A stretch of DNA of 64,000 bases from Gammaproteobacteria bacterium (GCA_015709635.1 CP054180.1:186001-250000), one strand, 5' to 3'. Shown: positions 1 to 9,693, numbered from the stretch's first letter. The notes: generated by a model from the letters alone, not told the origin. Translations and numbers: made by a program.

Positions 1-2879
1 GCGTGCGCTTGCTGGACTTTAACGTGCCGGGCAATAACCGCTTTCTGGTCGTGACGCAACTGTGGATCAAGGGCGAGCGCGGTTTCCGCCGCCCGGATGT
101 GTTGCTGTACGTGAACGGTATTCCGCTGGTGTTCATCGAACTAAAAAATTCGAATGTGAAGCTACGCAACGCTTATGACGACAATCTGACGAATTACAAG
201 GCGGAGATTCCGCAGCTTTTCCTGACCAATGCGTTTTGCGTGCTGTCCAACGCCGTCGAAACCAGAGTCGGCAGCATCACGGCGCAGTGGGAGCATTATT
301 TCAACTGGCTGCGCGCCGATGATGAGAAACAGAAAATTGACCGCGCGGCAATCCGTGCGCAAGGCACCAGCCTGGAAGGTGTCATCGAGGGCCTGTTGCC
401 GCAGCAAAAGTTGCTGGATTACGTGGAGAATTTCGTTCTCTATTACAAGGACACGCAGAAAATCATCGCGCAGAACCATCAGTTTATCGGCGTGAATCGC
501 GCGTATGACGTTTTCCTTCAACGTGAGGAACTGGCAGGCAAACTAGGGGTGTTCTGGCATACGCAGGGATCGGGCAAAAGTTTTTCGATGATTTTTTACG
601 CGCGCAAAATCTTCCGCAAGCAGACCGGCAATTTTACTTTCGTCGTGGTGACCGATCGCGACGATCTGGATGGACAGATTTATCGTAATTTCCTCAACAC
701 CCGCACGGTGAGTGAGGCCGAGGCGGCACAACCGAAGAACAGCGAGGAGATGCGAAAATTCCTCGGGCAGAACAAACGCATCGTTTTCACGCTGATCCAG
801 AAATTCCGCTGGGACAAAGGCCGGGAATATCCCGAGCTCTCAGCGCGAAACGATATCATCGTGATCGTCGACGAGGCGCACCGCACGCAATACAAGTCGC
901 TGGCGGAAAACATGCGCAAGGGGCTGCCCAGAGCGAACTATCTGGCATTTACCGGCACGCCGCTGCTCGGGCGAGAACGCAAAACCAATGCGTGGTTCGG
1001 CGGTTATGTGTCGGAATACAATTTTCAACAATCGATGGATGACGGTGCGACAGTGCCGCTGTTTTACCAGAAACGCGTGCCGGAGGTGTTGATCCAGAAC
1101 GAGGGATTGAGCGAGGAGTTTTACCAGATTCTGGAAGATGAGAATCTGGATGAGGCGCAGCAGGCTAAGCTGGAGAAGCGTTTCTCCACGGAAATAGAAG
1201 TCATCAAACGCGACGACCGGCTGGAAAAAATCGCGAAGGACATCGTCTATCACTTCCCCCGGCGCGGTTATCTTGGTAAAGGGCTGGTGGTGTCGGTGGA
1301 TAAATTCACCGCCGTGAAGATGTACGATAAAGTGCAGCGGCTGTGGAAGGAAGAGATAAGAAGCCTGAAAGGGACTATCAGCAAAACCGCCAGCGAAATT
1401 GAGAAGCGGCGTCTGGAGCAGCTCGTTGAATTCATGCGTTCTGTTGAAATGGCCGTGGTGATTAGCGGAGACGCGGGTGAGGAAGAAAAATTTGCCGCGC
1501 AGGGCTTGGCCATCAAACCGCATCGCGAACGCATGGATAAGCTGGATGAACATGGGCACGATATTGAATACAACTACAAAGATCCGGAACATCCGCTGCA
1601 ATTGGTGTTTGTCTGCGCCATGTGGCTGACCGGCTTTGATGCGCCGACACTTTCCACTTTATATCTCGACAAACCGATGCAAGGCCATACGCTGATGCAG
1701 ACCATCGCTCGCGCCAATCGCGTGACATCGTGGAAGATCAACGAAGTGGAGAAGCGCAATGGCGAAATCGTGGATTACTACAATGTATTCCGCAATATGA
1801 AACTGGCGCTGAAAGATTACGCGCAAGGCGGCGACGAGACCGAACCGCCGGTCAAGGAAAAAGCGAAGCTGTTTCGTTTGCTGGACGAAGCGATTGAACA
1901 AGGCTTTGCGTTTTGCCACGAAAAGGCGGTTGCATTGCGCGAGGTGCTGGGTAGCGATGATGTATTCAAACAGGTCGGGCGATTTGAGTCTTTTGCTAAC
2001 ACCTTGCTGGCAAACGATGAATGGCGCAAGAGTTTCAACGTGTATGAGAACACCATCACGTCGCTGTATGAGGCGTGTAAGCCGGAGGTTCTAGGACGCA
2101 ACAAAGGGCGCGAGGTGGCTGCGTTTCAGTATTTGCGGGGCGTGATCGAAGCGCATATCGAACAGAAGGATATCGACGCGATCAGCTTAAAGATTGCCGA
2201 GCTGCTGGATGAAAGTGTAGTGGTAGATGGCGCGGAAGCGCATAAAGCACAACAGAAAGATGCGGAATATCAGATTATTCAGAAGGGCAAAACCTGGGAT
2301 TTGAGCAAAATCAATTTCGACAAATTACGCGAGGAATTCAAGCAAGCGCCGTACAAGCATATCGAGATCGCCGACCTGCGCGCATTCTTGCAACATAAAC
2401 TGGAATTGATGCTGCAACAGAATGCAACGCGAACAGATTTTGCCCAGCGCTTGCAGCAGATTATTGACACCTACAACGCTGGCGGTTCATCGACCGAAAA
2501 TTACTATGAAGATCTGATGCAATTCACCGAGGATTTGCGCGCGGAGGATGAGCGTCACATTCGCGAAGGGTTAACCGAGGATGAACTGGAGCTCTTCGAT
2601 TTGCTGAAAAAAGACAAGATGACGCAAGAGGAAACGCAGAAAGTCCGGCTTGCTGCGAAGTCACTGCTGCATCGCCTTTTGCAAGAACACCCCAAAGTAT
2701 TGGTGCAGGATTGGTATAAAGATAATCAAACTCAGAAAATGGTGCGCTCGGCAGTCGAGCAGGTGCTGGATAGCAATTTACCGGAAAGCTATGATCGGGT
2801 GCTATTCCGCGAGAAATGCGACAACGTGTTTTATTTGGTGCTGGAATATGCCAGTCATGGCAGGAAGTGGGCAGCCTAA
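1..2879 (+). CDS. hsdR: Type I restriction enzyme R subunit, 3' part
   Basis: Motor and nuclease subunit of a type I restriction-modification complex, which translocates DNA and cleaves when it meets unmodified sites. The reading frame is open at the window edge, so the N-terminus lies upstream; the GTG at position 3 is probably internal. Visible parts in order: a PD-(D/E)xK nuclease core (PDVLLYVNG, then FIELKN), Walker A GSGKS near visible residue 190, a DEAH-box VDEAHRTQ, FTGTPL, then the helicase motifs LTGFDAP and IARANR, and a helical C-terminal region. The 958 visible residues cover nearly all of a usual HsdR of about 1000-1050 residues. hsdM and hsdS are not in the window and are presumably upstream. 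An IS element begins 17 bp after the stop. The family call is secure; activity cannot be judged. Confidence 0.93.
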   Translation, partial: VRLLDFNVPGNNRFLVVTQLWIKGERGFRRPDVLLYVNGIPLVFIELKNSNVKLRNAYDDNLTNYKAEIPQLFLTNAFCVLSNAVETRVGSITAQWEHYFNWLRADDEKQKIDRAAIRAQGTSLEGVIEGLLPQQKLLDYVENFVLYYKDTQKIIAQNHQFIGVNRAYDVFLQREELAGKLGVFWHTQGSGKSFSMIFYARKIFRKQTGNFTFVVVTDRDDLDGQIYRNFLNTRTVSEAEAAQPKNSEEMRKFLGQNKRIVFTLIQKFRWDKGREYPELSARNDIIVIVDEAHRTQYKSLAENMRKGLPRANYLAFTGTPLLGRERKTNAWFGGYVSEYNFQQSMDDGATVPLFYQKRVPEVLIQNEGLSEEFYQILEDENLDEAQQAKLEKRFSTEIEVIKRDDRLEKIAKDIVYHFPRRGYLGKGLVVSVDKFTAVKMYDKVQRLWKEEIRSLKGTISKTASEIEKRRLEQLVEFMRSVEMAVVISGDAGEEEKFAAQGLAIKPHRERMDKLDEHGHDIEYNYKDPEHPLQLVFVCAMWLTGFDAPTLSTLYLDKPMQGHTLMQTIARANRVTSWKINEVEKRNGEIVDYYNVFRNMKLALKDYAQGGDETEPPVKEKAKLFRLLDEAIEQGFAFCHEKAVALREVLGSDDVFKQVGRFESFANTLLANDEWRKSFNVYENTITSLYEACKPEVLGRNKGREVAAFQYLRGVIEAHIEQKDIDAISLKIAELLDESVVVDGAEAHKAQQKDAEYQIIQKGKTWDLSKINFDKLREEFKQAPYKHIEIADLRAFLQHKLELMLQQNATRTDFAQRLQQIIDTYNAGGSSTENYYEDLMQFTEDLRAEDERHIREGLTEDELELFDLLKKDKMTQEETQKVRLAAKSLLHRLLQEHPKVLVQDWYKDNQTQKMVRSAVEQVLDSNLPESYDRVLFREKCDNVFYLVLEYASHGRKWAA

Positions 2880-2895
2880 GCTGTAGTAATTCAGA

Positions 2896-4436
2896 CGGCC
2901 TGTTGAAAAAGCCAGTTTTATGCCGAGACTGCTTCATGTGGAAAAAATTTTGGTATGCGTCTAAAGTAATTTAGATAATTTTGTACTTTCAATATTTCTT
3001 CTCGGAGAGACAGATATTTTTTCAAAAGCCAATAAATACTTGGCGATTGCTTGACGATTCGCTTAATGTTTTGGGCCATTGCGGTCATCAGAGCCTGAAT
3101 CGATACTTTCTGTAATCCCCGGTAACGGGCACGTCTTAGTCCGTGAAACTGCTTGGCTTCAGCGAATAATCCTTCGATCGTCCATTTGCGCAATATCATC
3201 TTGCTGATAAAAGCTCTGGTTTCTTGCCGTACACGAACCTTGTCAATTTCATGCTGATGTGGACTTCGATAGACAAACCGAGCCCTGTTTTGGCCGACTC
3301 GGGTAAGCAATCTGCTCGCCTGGGGCACTGGCGACAGTGCCCGCCAGTGATTCGGTATCGTTTGATCATCCCGTTATCCAATTTCTCATAAGGGTAGAGA
3401 AAATACCCCTCTGGACATTGGTATCGATCAGTCTCACTGTGATACCTGAACTCAGTGGGCGTAAGTTTGCCTTTGCCAAGACGGGCATCGTGCAGCGGTA
3501 TATAAGTGCGTATCTTGCGTTGCCTAAACGCACTATAAGTTGGCCCCCGACCATATCCACGATCAGCAATCACTTCTTGAACATCAAAACCCATCTCATT
3601 ACATAAATAGTCGATTCTGTCAGGGAGTATGGGGCCCTCATGAGTAGAGCCCGTCGTGGTATAACAATCAGTAATAATCCGTGTCTTTACATCAGCACTA
3701 TAGTGAACCTTGTACTTAAGACCACCATCAGTACCTTTACGATAGACCATAGTGGCATCTGGGTCTGAGGCACTGACATGAGTCTGATTAGCCACTCGGC
3801 GTTTGCGTTTTCCATGCTGAAAATCATGATACCGCTTCTCATACTGCTTTAAAACTCTGGCATTAGGATCAGCATTCTCGCGCTTTACCAGGGAATCCAT
3901 GGAGGCATTAGCCTTCACGAGCGTCGCATCAACAACAATCTGCTTGCCGGTGAATCGACCCTGCTTTTGCCATTGCAGCAACATCAGTTTAAATATTTGC
4001 TGGTATCTGGATTCTCCCATTCTGTCTCGTATACGGGTTAATGAGGAGTGGTGAGGTACAGACTGGTATAGGGAATCCGGCAAAACCAACGATACGCCAG
4101 ATTCAGGTGAACATCACGGCAAAGCTGACGGTCAGACTCAATCCCAAACAAGTAACTGATCAGCTGCATCCGAAAAAACAATACGGGATCAATGGAGGTT
4201 CGTCCATTGTCTACGCAGTAGAGTTCTTCGGTCAGGCCATACAAAAACTCCAAATCCAGTAGCTTATCGACCTTCCTTAATAAATGATCTTTGGGAATAA
4301 AGCTCTCTAGATCTATCGTCGAGAATAATTCCCGTTGATGCGTTTGTTTGCCTTGCATTGATCTTTACCGGTGGTCGATAGTGAAGTCTATTTTATTATC
4401 AACTCAACGTAGTATCAGAGGTTTTTCAACAGGCCG
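2896..4436 (-). mobile_element. IS1182-like insertion sequence with frameshifted transposase
   Basis: The ends are 15-bp perfect inverted repeats: CGGCCTGTTGAAAAA at 2896-2910 and its complement at 4422-4436. CAGA flanks both sides (2892-2895 and 4437-4440) and may be a 4-bp target duplication. The 1541-bp element holds one transposase coding region on the minus strand, broken into three frames. It landed just after hsdR without damaging it. The IS1182/IS5-like assignment comes from the transposase layout (DUF772-type N-terminus, DDE core) and is moderately sure; the boundaries are well supported. Confidence 0.85.
2918..4358 (-). pseudogene. IS1182-family transposase, two frameshifts
   Basis: Transposase that would excise and reinsert the element. 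Three overlapping minus-strand frames make up one protein. The N-terminal part (4358 to about 4040) begins MQGKQTHQREL and has the DUF772-like stretch RTSIDPVLFFRMQLISYLFG. The middle (about 4089 to 3200) holds the catalytic-type stretches VVDATLVKANASMDS and ITDCYTTTGSTHEG and a Cys-rich CRQCPRRADC. The C-terminal part (about 3328 to 2918) has WTIEGLFAEAKQFHGLRRARYRG, matching the final DDE-family helix. The first switch lies around the run coding WFCR near 4085, the second near 3300. One shift might be a programmed -1 slip, but two in an IS1182-type element, which normally has one frame, suggest inactivation. Confidence 0.82.
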
Positions 4437-4731
4437 CAGACTTGATCTGACAGTTACCCGATTTGATGATGTGCCTGTCAGATCGGGTCTGAATTACAGA
4501 AAATGCATTTCATTAAATCAATTAGCTGATGCATGTTTAAAGTATTTCCAGCTAAATCAATCCGCTACCATCAGCTGATTATGAATCATTATGATGCATT
4601 GTTTTTAATAGTTTTCTGGTAAACGCTATTACTGGAGTGTTTTTATTTGTTTGATATTTTTTCTCAGCGTGGTACCAGTGTGGCACCAATTGATTGTAGA
4701 GAACTATTATTCATATAACATATTGATTCAT
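4437..4731. other. Intergenic stretch between IS and tRNA-Arg
   Basis: I see no convincing gene here. It separates the right end of the IS from the 3' end of tRNA-Arg. If hsdR belongs to an island integrated at the tRNA, an attachment-site remnant would lie at or just left of 4732; I could not find a second copy of the tRNA 3' end in this window. Confidence 0.5.
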
Positions 4732-4807
4732 TGGCGCCCTGAACACGAATCGAACGTGCGACCTACCCCTTAGGAGGGGGTTGCTCTATCCACTGAGCTA
4801 CCAGGGC
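4732..4807 (-). tRNA. tRNA-Arg (anticodon CCT)
   Basis: Read on the minus strand it folds as a 76-nt cloverleaf. The acceptor stem GCCCTGG pairs with TCAGGGC with one G-U. The D arm is GCTC/GAGC. The anticodon stem ACCCC/GGGGT closes the loop CTCCTAA with anticodon CCT. The T loop is TTCGATT, and the 3' CCA is encoded. It decodes AGG. tRNA 3' ends are common integration targets, and the side facing its 3' end carries the IS and hsdR. Confidence 0.96.
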
Positions 4808-4837
4808 GGACCCGGCATTTTACGCTAATATCACGCT

Positions 4838-6070
4838 ATGAATAAACTTGATCAACCCGATGCTGCACACTCCGGTGCTGTGAAGAAACTGCCGAGAACC
4901 GTTGTCGTTCTCGGATTCGTCAGTTTTTTCAACGATTTCGCTTCGGACATCGTGATACCGCTGATTCCGATCTTGCTGGCGACTGTGCTGGCGGCGGGGC
5001 CGGTTGTGCTGGGGTTGATCGAAGGCGTGGCGGATGCGCTGGCCTGTTTTCTCAAGTTATGGGCAGGGCGGCATTCCGATGTCATGAGCGGGCGGCGTAA
5101 AGGCTTGGCGTTAGCCGGATATACGCTTTCCAATTGCGCGCGCCCATTGCTCGGGCTAGCCGGTTCCTGGGTGACTGTACTGTTGCTGCGCAGTATCGAC
5201 CGTGTCGGCAAGGGATTGCGCAGTGCGCCGCGCGATGCCATGGTCGCCGATGCGACACCGCCGCCGATTCGTGGTTATGCATTCGGCTTTCATCGTGCAC
5301 TGGATAACGCCGGGGCGGTTGCAGGCGCTCTGACGGCCGCGGCCATTCTGGCGTGGTCTGAGTTGAGCTTGGGTGAAGTGATCCTGTGGTCGGCAGTACC
5401 CGGTTTTGTCGCAGTAGCGCTTTTGGGGGCGGGCGTGCAAGAAGCCAAAGCAAATCCTGTTCAATCGATGGAGCCGCAGCGTGTGCTTCCGCCGCTGCGC
5501 TGGTCGGCGTTATCCGTAGCGATGCGGCATTACTTGTGGGTATTGATGCTGTTTACGTTCGCACGCGCTTCTGAAACTTTTATTTTGCTATTCGGTCATG
5601 AATTAGGTGTTGGCGTTGTTGAATTACTACTGTTATGGGCCGCGCTGAATCTTGCCAAGGCGGTTACTTCCACGCAGGGAGGGCAATTAGCCGATCATTT
5701 CGGGCGCGGCGCATTGATTCTGATCGGCTGGTTCGCGCTGGCGCTGTCGTTTGGGGCGTTGAGCCAAGTTACAACCAATACCGGGCTATGGTTCGTCAGT
5801 ATTTTTTACGGTTTGCTGATGGGGCTGAGCGAAGGCGCGGAGCGTGCATTGATCAGCGATTATGCATCACCGGATGAACGGGGCACCGCGTTCGGCTGGT
5901 ATCATCTGGTCAGCGGTATCGCCGCCATCCCGGCAGGATTGCTGTTCGGAGTCATATGGCAAGTATACAGTGCCGCCACCGCGTTTATGTTCGCCAGCCT
6001 GCTGGCGGTATTGGCAATCGTACTATTACGGTTGTGGGCCTGGCCGGTGCATCGCCCGTTTAACGAATAA
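4838..6070 (+). CDS. MFS transporter
   Basis: Inner-membrane permease of the major facilitator superfamily, 410 residues, with about twelve hydrophobic segments. It shows the loop 2-3 signature GRHSDVMSGRRKGL and, near residue 125, RSIDRVGKGLRSAPRDAMVA, a motif seen in a widespread group of uncharacterised proteobacterial MFS proteins. The substrate cannot be inferred. The ATG start follows the divergent tRNA-Arg by 30 bp. The stop lies 14 bp before the thiol peroxidase, so the two are probably co-transcribed. Confidence 0.85.
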   Translation: MNKLDQPDAAHSGAVKKLPRTVVVLGFVSFFNDFASDIVIPLIPILLATVLAAGPVVLGLIEGVADALACFLKLWAGRHSDVMSGRRKGLALAGYTLSNCARPLLGLAGSWVTVLLLRSIDRVGKGLRSAPRDAMVADATPPPIRGYAFGFHRALDNAGAVAGALTAAAILAWSELSLGEVILWSAVPGFVAVALLGAGVQEAKANPVQSMEPQRVLPPLRWSALSVAMRHYLWVLMLFTFARASETFILLFGHELGVGVVELLLLWAALNLAKAVTSTQGGQLADHFGRGALILIGWFALALSFGALSQVTTNTGLWFVSIFYGLLMGLSEGAERALISDYASPDERGTAFGWYHLVSGIAAIPAGLLFGVIWQVYSAATAFMFASLLAVLAIVLLRLWAWPVHRPFNE

Positions 6071-6084
6071 GGACGAAAAGTATT

Positions 6085-6618
6085 ATGGAATGGTTCACTA
6101 TCATCTTAGCGGTATTCGCATTGGGATTCATGTTCTGGTTTTTTTCCACGAACAAGAAATCGCTCGAACCGGGTCAGCCCGCACCGGATTTCAAATTGAC
6201 CGATCAACATGGGGAAACACATACATTGGCTGATTTTCACGGTAAATGGCTGGCGCTGTATTTTTACCCGAAAGATGACACGCCCGGCTGCACCAAACAG
6301 GCTTGCGCATTTCGTGACGGTCTGCAGGAATTGGTGGATTTAGGCGCTGCAGTGGCCGGTGTCAGTGTCGACGATACCAACAGTCATGCCGATTTCGCCA
6401 AAAAATTTCAACTGCAATTTCCGCTGCTGGCGGATACCACGGCAGAAACGGCGGCGCGTTATCATTCCCTGGTCAATCTCGGCGTGATCAAGTTTGCCAG
6501 GCGCAATACCTTCCTGATCGATCCGCAGGGTAAGATTGCCCGCATGTATCTGTCGGCCAGCGCGGCGCGTAACTCCGCCGAAGTGATCGCAGACTTAAAA
6601 CATTTGCAAGCGGTATAA
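6085..6618 (+). CDS. Membrane-anchored peroxiredoxin (Bcp/AhpC-TSA type)
   Basis: Thiol peroxidase that reduces hydrogen peroxide and organic hydroperoxides with electrons from thioredoxin. Residues 1-21 form one membrane helix, followed by a thioredoxin-like domain. The active-site stretch DDTPGCTKQACAFRD carries the peroxidatic Cys69 and a second Cys74, the spacing seen in Bcp/PrxQ proteins. At 177 residues it is about 20 longer than cytosolic Bcp because of the anchor, so the catalytic domain probably faces the periplasm; which side is inferred. It follows the MFS gene closely, and a thioredoxin reductase lies 1 kb downstream on the other strand. Confidence 0.9.
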   Translation: MEWFTIILAVFALGFMFWFFSTNKKSLEPGQPAPDFKLTDQHGETHTLADFHGKWLALYFYPKDDTPGCTKQACAFRDGLQELVDLGAAVAGVSVDDTNSHADFAKKFQLQFPLLADTTAETAARYHSLVNLGVIKFARRNTFLIDPQGKIARMYLSASAARNSAEVIADLKHLQAV

Positions 6619-6730
6619 CGATGGCCGATGGAAGGCTTGAACTGGCTCCGTGCTGTTGTTTTGACTTCAATCAAGAATTTGAAACGGCATCTCGGACAGT
6701 ATGTAACGAGTAGAAAAAGGAAGGAACAGA

Positions 6731-7102
6731 ATGGCAAAATTCACAGAAGATCAGCTCATGCAGTTGAAAATAGCGCTGCAGAAACGTTATCTTGCATTGC
6801 AAGAAGGGGTCAATAATGAATTGTCGCATTCCAGAGCTACGCGCGATTCCGAGCAGAATGAGTACTCCAATGATAGCCCCGACGACATCGACACGGCGCT
6901 GATCGACCGGCAGATCAACGAGATGCGCGAGCTGGAAATGTCGATGGAGTATCTCAACGAGCTGGAATTCGGCGATTGCATCGATTGCGGCAACGAAATC
7001 GGGTTTGAGCGGTTACTGGCGCAACCCGCCGCGCAGCGCTGTATCGAGTGTCAAAGCAAATACGAAAAAGCTTTTCCGCAGGAATCCAATCCTTCGCTGT
7101 AA
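6731..7102 (+). CDS. DksA/TraR-family zinc-finger protein
   Basis: A 123-residue protein of the DksA/TraR family, which binds the secondary channel of RNA polymerase and adjusts initiation, often with ppGpp. It has an N-terminal coiled-coil region with acidic DSPDDIDTALIDR, then a four-Cys zinc finger CIDCGNEIGFERLLAQPAAQ followed by CIECQ. It is shorter than E. coli DksA (151 residues), nearer to the short DksA-like paralogues. A Shine-Dalgarno-like AAGGAA precedes the ATG. It ends 6 bp before the convergent Smr gene. Confidence 0.88.
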   Translation: MAKFTEDQLMQLKIALQKRYLALQEGVNNELSHSRATRDSEQNEYSNDSPDDIDTALIDRQINEMRELEMSMEYLNELEFGDCIDCGNEIGFERLLAQPAAQRCIECQSKYEKAFPQESNPSL

Positions 7103-7108
7103 AAATAT

Positions 7109-7657
7109 CTACGCTTTAGTCTTGAGCAGGATCAGAATAGCGCCACCGCCGCCATCTTCCGCCCGGGCCTGACAGAAAGCCAGCACATCCGCGCGTTGCA
7201 GCAGCCAGTTTCCGATCCGGGTTTTGAGAACCGGTTCGCGATTCTTCGAGCTGAGTCCTTTGCCGTGAATGACTCGGACACAGCGTAGCCCCCTTTGTGT
7301 GCATGCATCCAGGAAAACGCTTAATTCCCGCCGGGCTTCGTCGCGCGTCAATCCGTGCAGATCGAGATTCGCTTGAATTGCCCAATGACCGCGCCGCAAT
7401 TTCCGCAGCGTTTGATGCGGCATACCGGGGCGCACATAGGACCAATCATCGCCCGCTTCCATTTCGATAGCGATATGATCCGAGAGCCTATCTTCCGCAA
7501 CGAATTGTTCCTGCTGTTTTCTTCTGCGGGGAACCGGAGCAACGGGAGAGTTACCAACCGCGGCTTTATTGGCGGCGGGCAGCGGCGCCACATCGCGCAT
7601 GGCGGCATGAAACAATGCCGCATCATCGTCATTCTGACTGGAATCTTTTTGCGTCAT
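7109..7657 (-). CDS. Smr-domain protein (putative nuclease)
   Basis: A 182-residue protein whose C-terminal half is a Smr domain, related to the MutS2 C-terminus and to YfcN/SmrB, which act as endonucleases on DNA or on ribosome-collided mRNA. The signature DLHGLTRDEAR occurs near residue 98 and the HGKG motif (VIHGKGLSSKN) near residue 140. The N-terminal part is charged and low in structure. The target here is unknown. It is convergent with the DksA-like gene and lies 44 bp beyond trxB on the same strand. Confidence 0.88.
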   Translation of the reverse strand: MTQKDSSQNDDDAALFHAAMRDVAPLPAANKAAVGNSPVAPVPRRRKQQEQFVAEDRLSDHIAIEMEAGDDWSYVRPGMPHQTLRKLRRGHWAIQANLDLHGLTRDEARRELSVFLDACTQRGLRCVRVIHGKGLSSKNREPVLKTRIGNWLLQRADVLAFCQARAEDGGGGAILILLKTKA

Positions 7658-7700
7658 CTCCTGTCACTGACTGCTTGCCGTATGGCTTCCGGTACTTTCG

Positions 7701-8651
7701 TCACTTTAAGTGGTCCAGGTATTTTTCCGCATCCAATGCCGCCATACAGCCGCTCGCGGCGCTCGTAACCGCCTGGCGGTAAATGTGATCCTGCACATCG
7801 CCCGCAGCGAATATGCCGGGTATGTTGGTTGCCGTGGCATTGCCCTGACCGCCGCCGCGTGTGACGATATAGCCATTTTCCATGTGCAATTGGCCGGTAA
7901 AAATATCGGTATTGGGTTTATGGCCGATGGCGATAAACACGCCTTGTAAATCGATTGTTTGCGTGGAATTGTCCTGCGTGCTTTTGATGCGCATGCCGGT
8001 AACGCCGGATTGATCGCCGAGCACCTCTTCCAGCACGTGATTCAATGCCAGCTTGATATTGCCATTGCGGACTTTTTCCATCAGCTTGTCGATCAGAATT
8101 TTTTCCGAACGGAACTGGTCGCGGCGATGCACCACGGTCACGTTGCGCGCGATGTTGGCCAGATAAAGCGCCTCCTCCACCGCGGTATTGCCGCCGCCGA
8201 TCACGGCAACATCCTGCCCTTTGTAGAAAAAGCCGTCGCACGTCGCGCAACCGGAAACGCCGCGCCCCATGAATGCTTCCTCCGACGGCAAGCCAAGATA
8301 TTGTGCCGATGCGCCGGTAGCGATAATGAGCGCATCGCAGGTGTAGGTTCCCTGATCGCCGATCAACGTCACCGGCTTTTCTGTCAGCTTGGCGGTATGG
8401 ATGTGATCGAAAATGATTTCGGTATGAAAACGTTCGGCATGTTTCTGAAACCGTTCCATCAATTCCGGCCCTTGCACGCCCAGCGCATCGGCCGGCCAGT
8501 TATCGACATCGGTCGTGGTCATCAATTGCCCGCCCTGCGCCAGTCCGGTGATCAAAACCGGATTCAGATTGGCACGTGCGGCATAAACCGCCGCGGTATA
8601 ACCGGCGGGCCCGGAGCCCAGAATAAGCAATTTATTGTGTTTGGTTGTCAT
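7701..8651 (-). CDS. trxB: Thioredoxin reductase
   Basis: Cytosolic FAD enzyme that passes electrons from NADPH to thioredoxin. At 316 residues it has the standard bacterial length. It shows the FAD-binding GSGPAGYTAAVYAARA near the N-terminus, the redox-active CATCDG (Cys135 and Cys138), the NADPH-binding GGGNTAVEEALYL, and the C-terminal FAD motif GDVQDHIYRQ. The exported dioxygenase gene ends only 3 bp upstream of its start, suggesting one transcript. It could supply reduced thioredoxin to the membrane peroxiredoxin encoded nearby. Confidence 0.97.
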   Translation of the reverse strand: MTTKHNKLLILGSGPAGYTAAVYAARANLNPVLITGLAQGGQLMTTTDVDNWPADALGVQGPELMERFQKHAERFHTEIIFDHIHTAKLTEKPVTLIGDQGTYTCDALIIATGASAQYLGLPSEEAFMGRGVSGCATCDGFFYKGQDVAVIGGGNTAVEEALYLANIARNVTVVHRRDQFRSEKILIDKLMEKVRNGNIKLALNHVLEEVLGDQSGVTGMRIKSTQDNSTQTIDLQGVFIAIGHKPNTDIFTGQLHMENGYIVTRGGGQGNATATNIPGIFAAGDVQDHIYRQAVTSAASGCMAALDAEKYLDHLK

Positions 8652-8654
8652 GTT

Positions 8655-9317
8655 TTACTTGCGGAATAAATCGAGAACGATATTGTACTCGTAAACGGGC
8701 AGATTGCCTTGCTGTGCGATCAGCCGTGCAGTCATCGCGGCACGCTCCGCTGGCGATTTCGCGCTCAGCAACAAATCGCTGTTGTTGAGCTTTTCATCGG
8801 GAAAATACATTTGCGTCGTCAGTGCGCGATAACCGGGTTTTGCAATTTTGAAATGAATATGCGGCGGCCGGATCCAGGTTCCGCTGGCCGGATAAGCACC
8901 GGGGATCACGGTTTTGAAACGAAAAAAACCGTTCTCGTCGCTATGGATAACTGCCCAGCCCTGGAAATTTTCATCCGGCTTTGCCGGATTGGGATCGCGC
9001 GGATGATGGTAGCGGCCGTTGGCATCCGCCTGCCAGATCTCAATCGCTGCGCTGGCAATGGCGCCTCCGGCCACATCCCGGACTTGACCGCTGACAACGA
9101 TATGCCGACCTTGCGCAATGGCGGTATGACCCTTGATTTGCGTTAAATCGGCGTCTTTGTCTTGCTGATCTTTTACCGGATAAAATGGCCCTGCGGTTTC
9201 ATCGGGTGTCGGCATCAGCGCCAATGCTTTGGCAACGCTGCCGTGAACACCAAGCGCGCCGACAATGCCGCTCAGTATGCTTAATTTGATTATTTTTCTC
9301 CGGGAGACTCTTTTCAT
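8655..9317 (-). CDS. Exported intradiol ring-cleavage dioxygenase-like protein
   Basis: A 220-residue protein of the protocatechuate 3,4-dioxygenase/catechol 1,2-dioxygenase superfamily. The N-terminus SRRKIIKLS followed by a hydrophobic stretch resembles a Tat-type signal, implying export of a folded metalloprotein. The mature part begins with TPDETAGPFYP, typical of the family, and continues with the beta-sandwich stretches ASAAIEIWQADANGRYHH and WIRPPHIHFKI, whose Tyr and His residues would bind non-haem iron. The substrate is unknown; exported single-subunit members are poorly characterised. It sits directly upstream of trxB. Confidence 0.85.
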   Translation of the reverse strand: MKRVSRRKIIKLSILSGIVGALGVHGSVAKALALMPTPDETAGPFYPVKDQQDKDADLTQIKGHTAIAQGRHIVVSGQVRDVAGGAIASAAIEIWQADANGRYHHPRDPNPAKPDENFQGWAVIHSDENGFFRFKTVIPGAYPASGTWIRPPHIHFKIAKPGYRALTTQMYFPDEKLNNSDLLLSAKSPAERAAMTARLIAQQGNLPVYEYNIVLDLFRK

Positions 9318-9534
9318 GCCTTTTTACATCTCCTGCATGTTTAATGAATAGACTCTTGGGAAACTCTGAAAAAGGTAGCGAACGATGGCAGGCGGAGCGG
9401 AATCAGGTGAAAAAGCGCAATTTACCAGAGGTAAATGAGCATTTCATCTCGTTCGCCGAATTAATCAGTGTTTCCTTAGCGAAGTTTAACGGTGTATCAG
9501 TTAACTTTGAACTGCATTCTTTAAAGGAGTTTGA

Positions 9535-9624
9535 ATGACGCTGGAAAAAATGTCCTATGAAATGTCAAAACCAAACTGGGTCTATAATTCATCATGCGTG
9601 TCAATTATGGCAAAATCCCAATAA
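9535..9624 (+). CDS. Possible 29-residue small ORF
   Basis: This ATG has a clear AAAGGAG six bases upstream and reads MTLEKMSYEMSKPNWVYNSS and on to a stop at 9624. It overlaps by four bases (ATGA) the end of another open frame at 9344-9538, as in translational coupling. No family is recognised. The rest of the 375-bp gap between the dioxygenase and the next gene shows nothing convincing. Real coding status is uncertain. Confidence 0.22.
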   Translation: MTLEKMSYEMSKPNWVYNSSCVSIMAKSQ

Positions 9625-9693
9625 CCTCTACTTTTGAATGGATCGAAAATTCGAGGTGATTACACTCCACTATCTTCTAAGATTCTCGCAACT

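Noticed and set aside
3..5. GTG at position 3 as the true start of hsdR
   Set aside because: The sequence already lies inside the nuclease domain; the frame is open to the window edge.
840..1601. A 253-codon minus-strand frame inside hsdR
   Set aside because: It lies opposite a gene with all restriction-helicase motifs and shows no family features of its own.
9344..9538. 64-codon frame after the dioxygenase gene
   Set aside because: No ribosome-binding site, no recognisable family and unremarkable composition; only its coupling to the 29-codon frame is noted.
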